Positions 43,589-48,013 of a DNA stretch of 48,013 nucleotides are shown here, piece by piece (positions within the stretch are counted from its first letter, which is position 1; each line of letters begins with the position of its first letter). This DNA comes from Gemmatimonadota bacterium (GTDB lineage Bacteria > Gemmatimonadota > Gemmatimonadetes > Longimicrobiales > Gaopeijiaceae): assembly GCA_003248075.1 (NCBI GenBank), contig QJYK01000087.1, positions 1 through 48,013 of the forward strand, in the 5' to 3' direction. Position numbers and translations under genes: made by a program. Below the pieces are notes generated by a model, which was not told where the DNA came from, did no database searches, and saw only the letters and a list, made by a program, of their open reading frames with translations.

Positions 43589-43981
43589 ATGTATGCCTTC
43601 CTGCTCGTTGTCCTGGTGCTCGACGGTATCTTCCTGGGAATCGTCGTCCTCCTTCAATCCGGCAAAGGCGGAGGCCTGGCCGCGGTAGGGGGTGGCGCCG
43701 CCATGACCGAGGGCATCCTGGGCGGTCGTCAGGCGACCACGGTCCTCACGCGCGCGACCTGGACCTCGGGCACGATCTTCATGGTCCTCTCGTTGGTCCT
43801 GTCCATCATGTCGTCGCGCGCGCAGGCACCGACGTCGGTGATCCAGGTGCAGCCGCCCGCCACGTCGCCGGTGCCCCAGCCGATCCTCCCCGGCGCGGAA
43901 TCTACGCCTCCGCCCTCGGGGGAAGCCGCAGGGAATCCCGCGGCACCGGGGGAGGCGCGACCGGAGGGGTCAGGCAACTGA
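43589..43981 (+). CDS. secG: Preprotein translocase subunit SecG
   Basis: A 130-aa protein with two membrane helices (about 1-21 and 56-74) and the conserved cytoplasmic loop VVLLQSGKGGGLAAVGGG, typical of SecG. It helps SecYEG-mediated protein export. An unusual Pro/Gly/Glu-rich tail of about 50 residues follows the second helix. The next gene, an E1 alpha subunit, starts after 99 bases in which no ribosome site or gene is evident. Confidence 0.92.
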   Translation: MYAFLLVVLVLDGIFLGIVVLLQSGKGGGLAAVGGGAAMTEGILGGRQATTVLTRATWTSGTIFMVLSLVLSIMSSRAQAPTSVIQVQPPATSPVPQPILPGAESTPPPSGEAAGNPAAPGEARPEGSGN

Positions 43982-44080
43982 CGCCGGACGGCCCGCCCGG
44001 GACCGACGTGGGCCTTCCCGACCCCGCCGACCCCGCTCTGGAGGAGCGCGCCCGCGCCCGTCGACCGCTGTCGTCCCGCC

Positions 44081-45130
44081 ATGACCGGTGAGCTGGACGG
44101 ACGGGAGCGCGCTCGTGGGTTGGAGCTCCTTCGCCTCCTCCTGACGACCCGCTCCCTCGAGGAGCGCCTCGACCGCCTTCACCGTCAGGGGCACGTCGCG
44201 GGCGGGCTCTACCGCTCGCTCGGGCAGGAGGCCGGCGCGGTCGGCGCGGCGCACGCCTTGGCGCGCCGGGAGGACGGGACCGGAGACGTGGTGGCACCTC
44301 CCTACCGAGGGTGTGGGGTCCATCTCACCATGGGCGCGACGCCGGAGGAGGTCCTTCGCCAGCTCTTGGGTCGAGGGTCGAGTCCGTCGGCGGGCCGGGA
44401 CACGGGCGCGGGTTGGTCGGATCCGAGACGTGGCCTCATCGGGGCAGTGGCGCCTCTCGGGACGACCGTAGAGGTGCTGGCCGGCTGTGCGCTCGCGTTC
44501 CAACTGAGGGGGGAGGGCCGCGTCGCGATGGCCTTCACCGGGGATGGCGCCGCCTCCACCGGGGCCTGGCACGAGGGCGTGGCTTTCGCCGCCGCGCGCC
44601 GGGCTCCCCTGGTGCTGGTCGTCGAGAACAACCAATGGGCGTTCTCCACGCGCTCGACCGCCGATCGCGACGCGTTCTTGAGGAAGGGCTCCGGGTACGG
44701 GCTCGAGGTCGACTCGGTGGACGGCACCGACGTCCTGGCGGTCCGCGCCGCGTCCTCCGAAGCGGTCGCACGGGCGCGGTCCGGCGGGGGTGTTCAGCTG
44801 CTCGAGCTGAACTACTTCCGCAGAAGCCCGCATGCGCCGCACGACGGCCAGGAGTACGTGGACCCGGAAGAGCTCGCGGCCTGGGAGGCCCGCGACCCCA
44901 TCCGACGCCTCCTCGAGGCGCTCCCGCCAGGGCGCCACGACGGGTCCGAGGTGGATCGGATGCGTGTCGAGATCGAGTCGGAGGTGGTCGAAACGGCGCT
45001 GCGCGTGATCGCGGAAGACGCCCCGCCGGGGTCCGCGGCCCTCGCCGGCGTGTTCGCCGGGGAGGAGGCGCCGCCGCCGTGGACGCGACGGTTCCCCGCA
45101 GACGCTCGACCCTCACCGGCCACGGCCTGA
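44081..45130 (+). CDS. 2-oxoacid dehydrogenase E1 alpha subunit
   Basis: A 349-aa thiamine-diphosphate subunit. The cofactor motif runs GDGAASTGAWHEG to VENNQWA, with GQEAGAVGAAHAL, YRGCGVHLTMG and a phosphorylation-loop-like FRRSPHAPHDGQ. It decarboxylates a 2-oxoacid, pyruvate or a branched-chain acid, and passes the acyl group to E2-bound lipoate. The C-terminal 30 residues are unconserved. The E1 beta gene follows after 12 bases, then E2, so the three form a complex; the substrate is not decided by sequence here. No Shine-Dalgarno sequence is obvious at the start. Confidence 0.9.
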   Translation: MTGELDGRERARGLELLRLLLTTRSLEERLDRLHRQGHVAGGLYRSLGQEAGAVGAAHALARREDGTGDVVAPPYRGCGVHLTMGATPEEVLRQLLGRGSSPSAGRDTGAGWSDPRRGLIGAVAPLGTTVEVLAGCALAFQLRGEGRVAMAFTGDGAASTGAWHEGVAFAAARRAPLVLVVENNQWAFSTRSTADRDAFLRKGSGYGLEVDSVDGTDVLAVRAASSEAVARARSGGGVQLLELNYFRRSPHAPHDGQEYVDPEELAAWEARDPIRRLLEALPPGRHDGSEVDRMRVEIESEVVETALRVIAEDAPPGSAALAGVFAGEEAPPPWTRRFPADARPSPATA

Positions 45131-45142
45131 CCGGGACCAGAG

Positions 45143-46168
45143 ATGCCCGCAGCCCCTCCGGACCACCTGACAAGAACCCGCCGAGGTGAAGCGGTCACGT
45201 TCCTGGAGGCCGTGAGCGAGGCGCTCTTCGAAGAGATGACGCGCGACGACCGGGTCTTCCTGATGGGGGAGGACATCGGGGCCTACGGTGGGGCCTTCAA
45301 GGTCACCAAGGGCTTCCTCGACCATTTCGGTGCGTCGCGGGTGATCGACACTCCGATCGCGGAGGGTGGATTCACCGGCGCCGCCGCCGGAGCGGCCCAC
45401 ATGGGCCTCAGGCCCGTTGTAGAGATGCAGTTCATGGACTTCGTCTCGCCCGCGTACGACGTCCTGACGAACTACATCGCCACCTCCCGCTACCGGGGCG
45501 CAGGCCCGCTGCCGCTGGTCGTGCGCGGGCCGGTGGGGGGAGGCAACCGTGGAGGACCGTTCCATTCGCAGAACGTCGAGATGGCGTTCTTCCACACCCC
45601 GGGGCTCAAGATCGTCTATCCGAGCACGGCCTACGACGCCAAGGGTCTCCTGAAGGCGGCCATCCGCGACGATGACCCGGTGATCTTCGAGGAGCACAAG
45701 GGGTTGTACCGCGCACCGCACCTCCGTGAGGTGCTTCCCGACGAAGATTACCTGGTTCCCCTGGGCAAAGCCCGCCGGGCGCGCGAGGGGACCGACCTGA
45801 CCATCGTCGCCTACGGCTCGTCCGTGCACCTGTCCATGCAGGCGGCCGACCAGGTCCAGCATGAGGATGGGGTCTCCGTGGAGGTGCTCGACCTGCGCAC
45901 CCTTCTTCCCCTCGACGACGAGGCGATCGCGGACAGCGTGCGACGCACCGGTCGACTGCTCGTGGTCCACGAGGATACGCGAACCGGCGGGATCGCCGGC
46001 GAGATCGCCATCCGGGTCTGCGAGCGGGCGTTCGAGTGGCTGGACGCCCCGATCCTGCGGGTGACCGCGATCGATGCTCCGGTGCCCTATTCCGCTCCGC
46101 TCGAGGACTACTTCCTGCCTCAGCTCGCGGACGTGGTCACCGCCGTGCGTTATCTTGCGGGCTATTGA
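45143..46168 (+). CDS. 2-oxoacid dehydrogenase E1 beta subunit
   Basis: A 341-aa subunit: EALFEEMTRDDRVFLMGEDIGAYGGAFKVTKG (cofactor contact Glu), DTPIAEGGFTGAAAGAAHMG, MDFVSPAYDVLTNYIA, and the C-terminal domain with VEVLDLRTLLPLD and VHEDTRTGGIAGEIA. With E1 alpha it makes the heterotetrameric decarboxylase of the complex. The first 16 residues are unconserved. A strong hairpin separates it from the E2 gene. Confidence 0.94.
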   Translation: MPAAPPDHLTRTRRGEAVTFLEAVSEALFEEMTRDDRVFLMGEDIGAYGGAFKVTKGFLDHFGASRVIDTPIAEGGFTGAAAGAAHMGLRPVVEMQFMDFVSPAYDVLTNYIATSRYRGAGPLPLVVRGPVGGGNRGGPFHSQNVEMAFFHTPGLKIVYPSTAYDAKGLLKAAIRDDDPVIFEEHKGLYRAPHLREVLPDEDYLVPLGKARRAREGTDLTIVAYGSSVHLSMQAADQVQHEDGVSVEVLDLRTLLPLDDEAIADSVRRTGRLLVVHEDTRTGGIAGEIAIRVCERAFEWLDAPILRVTAIDAPVPYSAPLEDYFLPQLADVVTAVRYLAGY

Positions 46169-46201
46169 TCGGAGGACCGCGGGCGACGGATCGAATCGTT
46201 C

Positions 46202-46226
46202 CGGCCGAGGGTACGTCCCTCGGCCG
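46202..46226 (+). other. Perfect hairpin between E1 beta and E2 genes
   Basis: CGGCCGAGGG (46202-46211) and CCCTCGGCCG (46217-46226) form a perfect 10-bp stem with TACGT as the loop, 34 bases before the E2 start. No U-tract follows, so it may act as an attenuator, processing site or mRNA stabiliser. Confidence 0.6.
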
Positions 46227-46259
46227 TAGCTGAACCCGAAATCCCTGGAGCGCATCAGC

Positions 46260-47663
46260 GTGGGTCGGATCGAAGTCCCCATGCCCCAGATGGGCGAGTC
46301 CATCGCCGAGGGCACCGTCTCCAAGTGGCTGAAGCAGGTCGGCGAGGCCGTCGAGCGCGACGAGCCGATCCTCGAGATCTCCACCGACAAGGTCGACGCC
46401 GAGATCCCCGCGCCGTCCTCCGGGACGCTCGTGGAGATCGTCGTGCAGGAGGGGGCGACGGTCGAGGTCGGCACCGTGGTCGCGTACATCGACCCGGAGG
46501 GTGGTGCGCCCTCCGGGAACGGTCAGCAGGCCGCGACCGAGGCGCCTCCTGCCCCGGCGCCGGAGGAGCGGGCGGAGCCCGCTGCCGCAGTTGAAGATCA
46601 GGCCCCGGCGGTGGACCAGGGCGCTGGCGGGGAGGAGCCGGGCGAGGCAGCTCCGGAGAGCGCGGAGGAGCGTCTGCGGACCCGCTCGACGCCGGTGGTC
46701 AGGAAGATCGCCGAGGAGCATGGCATCGACATCTCGTCGGTCCCGGGCACGGGCCACGCGGGGCGGGTGACGAAGCAGGACATCCTGGGCTTCATCGACT
46801 CCGGTGCGCCGGCCTCCGGTGGAGAGGAGCCGGCTCCGCCGGCCGCGGCGCCCACGCCCCCCGCCGTTCCGGCGCCTGCGGCGTCGCCGGCCCTCGCCGC
46901 CTCGGAGCTATGGAAGCGCTTCTACGGGGAGGTCCAGCACCCCGAGTTTCCCGTGCGCGCCACGGATCGTGTCGAGCCCATGGACAAGATCCGGCGGCTC
47001 ACCGCAGAGCACATGGTGCTCGCGAAGCGGGTCGCACCCCATGTGCACTCCTTCATCGAGATCGATTTCACAGAGATCGACCGCATCCGGGTCACGAACA
47101 AGAAGCGTTGGGCGGAGCAGGGTGCCAAGGTCAGCTACACCTCGTTCGTGGCATGGGGGGTATCGCGGGTGCTGAGGGAGTTCCCGATGGTGAACTCGAC
47201 CGTGTCGGGCAACAACGTCATCTACCGCGGCAACGTGAACCTGGGCATGGCCGTGGATCTCAATCCCGGGTTGATCGTTCCGGTCATCAAGGATGCGGAT
47301 GACCTCAGCCTGGTCGGGATCGCGCGGAAGCTGAACGACCTGGCCGACCGGGCCAGATCGCGCCAGCTGCTTCCGGACGAGATCCAGGGTGCCACATTCT
47401 CCATCACGAACCCCGGAGTGCTCGGGACCGTCGTGGGGCTGCCGGTGATCCCCAAGGGGACCGCGGCCATCCTCGGAACAGGGGCCATCGAGAAGCGGGT
47501 CGTGGTGGTGGAGGACCCGACCACCGGGGGCGACGCGCTCGCCATACGGAAGCGCGCCCTCTTCTCCCTCGGGTACGACCACAGGATCGTGGACGGGGCC
47601 GACGCCGCACGTTTCCTCGCCCGCGTGAAGGAGGTGCTGGACGGCTTTCCCGACGACGCCTGA
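46260..47663 (+). CDS. 2-oxoacid dehydrogenase E2 (dihydrolipoamide acyltransferase)
   Basis: A 467-aa three-part E2. One lipoyl domain (1-78) with lipoyl Lys44 in EISTDKVDAEIPAPSSG, an Ala/Pro-rich linker (82-135), a peripheral-subunit-binding domain (about 142-180: TPVVRKIAEEHGIDISSVPGTG, GRVTKQDIL), a second Pro-rich linker, and the catalytic domain (about 236-467) with YDHRIVDGADAARFL near the end (catalytic His). The GTG start follows GGAG ten bases upstream. It forms the core of the complex whose E1 genes are upstream. No E3 gene is in the window. Confidence 0.94.
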   Translation: MGRIEVPMPQMGESIAEGTVSKWLKQVGEAVERDEPILEISTDKVDAEIPAPSSGTLVEIVVQEGATVEVGTVVAYIDPEGGAPSGNGQQAATEAPPAPAPEERAEPAAAVEDQAPAVDQGAGGEEPGEAAPESAEERLRTRSTPVVRKIAEEHGIDISSVPGTGHAGRVTKQDILGFIDSGAPASGGEEPAPPAAAPTPPAVPAPAASPALAASELWKRFYGEVQHPEFPVRATDRVEPMDKIRRLTAEHMVLAKRVAPHVHSFIEIDFTEIDRIRVTNKKRWAEQGAKVSYTSFVAWGVSRVLREFPMVNSTVSGNNVIYRGNVNLGMAVDLNPGLIVPVIKDADDLSLVGIARKLNDLADRARSRQLLPDEIQGATFSITNPGVLGTVVGLPVIPKGTAAILGTGAIEKRVVVVEDPTTGGDALAIRKRALFSLGYDHRIVDGADAARFLARVKEVLDGFPDDA

Positions 47664-47709
47664 CCGCCCCCGACCGCTGTCGGCGTGACCCTCCTCCGGA
47701 CGCGCCGGC

Positions 47710-47725
47710 GTTCCAGGTCTGGAAC
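47710..47725. promoter_or_regulatory. Palindrome abutting the lipB start
   Basis: GTTCCAGGTCTGGAAC has perfect 7-bp arms around GT and ends one base before the lipB ATG, where a ribosome site would be expected. It has operator form, though the regulator is unknown. Confidence 0.4.
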
Positions 47726-48013
47726 ATGAGCCGAGCGGCTCGGCAGGTTCAGGTTTGTCGGCTCGGCACGGTGCCCTATGCGGTTGCCCTGGAGCACCAG
47801 GCCGAGCTCGTCCGGGATCGACGCGAGGGCCGTGTACCCGACACCCTTTTGCTGCTCGAGCACCCCCACGTGATCACCCTCGGAAGCGCCTCGGAGCCAG
47901 CCCACGTGCTCGCCGATGCCGCGGAGCGCGAACGCCTGGGGATCGAATTGTTCGAGACCGGCAGGGGGGGGGATGTGACCTACCACGGTCCGGGGCAGCT
48001 CGTGGCCTACCCG
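47726..48013 (+). CDS. lipB: Lipoyl(octanoyl) transferase, N-terminal part
   Basis: The first 96 residues of LipB, cut by the right edge. LLLLEHPHVITLGSASEP and the signature RGGDVTYHGPGQLVAYP show the octanoyl-ACP:protein transferase family, which loads octanoate onto the lipoyl Lys of E2 before LipA adds sulfur. Its position 62 bases after the E2 gene supports a shared role. No clear Shine-Dalgarno sequence; a palindrome occupies that site. Confidence 0.93.
   Translation, partial: MSRAARQVQVCRLGTVPYAVALEHQAELVRDRREGRVPDTLLLLEHPHVITLGSASEPAHVLADAAERERLGIELFETGRGGDVTYHGPGQLVAYP

Overview
This GC-rich, densely coded, double-membraned bacterial segment has no rRNA, tRNA, CRISPR array or insertion sequence that I can see. 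TonB-dependent receptor-type proteins, outer-membrane barrels ending in Phe, Lol-like transport genes and a GWxTD-type protein point to a diderm. The GWxTD protein next to an ECF sigma factor, together with Asp/Thr/Arg-rich tracts after signal peptides, suggests Gemmatimonadota or a close relative. That placement is inference; no 16S gene is present.

Layout. 1-8700 (minus strand): a multiheme cytochrome c (cut by the left edge), its NtrC-type response regulator and histidine kinase, a CPBP-like membrane protein, a long transketolase and an aminotransferase. 8895-14591 (plus): a NarL-type two-component system, a TonB-dependent receptor and a 7-TM membrane protein. 14644-20663 (minus): a compact operon running tetR, LolA-like periplasmic carrier, two FtsX/LolE-type permeases, LolD-like ATPase, outer-membrane barrel, and a 59-aa Pro/Arg/Lys-rich protein. 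A TetR operator-like palindrome lies at its head. 20694-23057 (minus): a DNA-damage cassette of imuB-like polymerase, DUF6504 and recX. 23418-36883 (plus): mmuM, a leucyl aminopeptidase, a plug-type outer-membrane protein, then a chain of core genes: yicC, gmk, rpoZ, coaBC, udg, dnaB, ispD, tsaC, a low-molecular-weight phosphatase, aroE and comF. 36944-43981 (plus): the glycolytic set gap, pgk, tpiA with secG, split by an ECF sigma gene and a 938-aa fusion protein. 44081-48013 (plus): 2-oxoacid dehydrogenase E1 alpha, E1 beta and E2, followed by lipB (cut by the right edge), which supplies the lipoyl group that E2 needs.

How the genes work together. Fourteen junctions use a 4-base ATGA or GTGA overlap, so translational coupling is the rule here. 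The most unusual object is the ECF sigma factor coupled to a predicted membrane protein that joins a short cytosolic N-terminus, one membrane span, a TonB C-terminal domain, a helical repeat region and a GWxTD-like domain. It looks like a one-protein envelope-to-sigma signalling device placed inside the glycolytic operon. The second candidate system is the TetR-controlled Lol-like export operon with its own outer-membrane barrel. Regulatory candidates include a TTC-type direct-repeat box upstream of imuB, hairpins between E1 beta and E2 and after the TonB receptor, and a palindrome abutting the lipB start codon.
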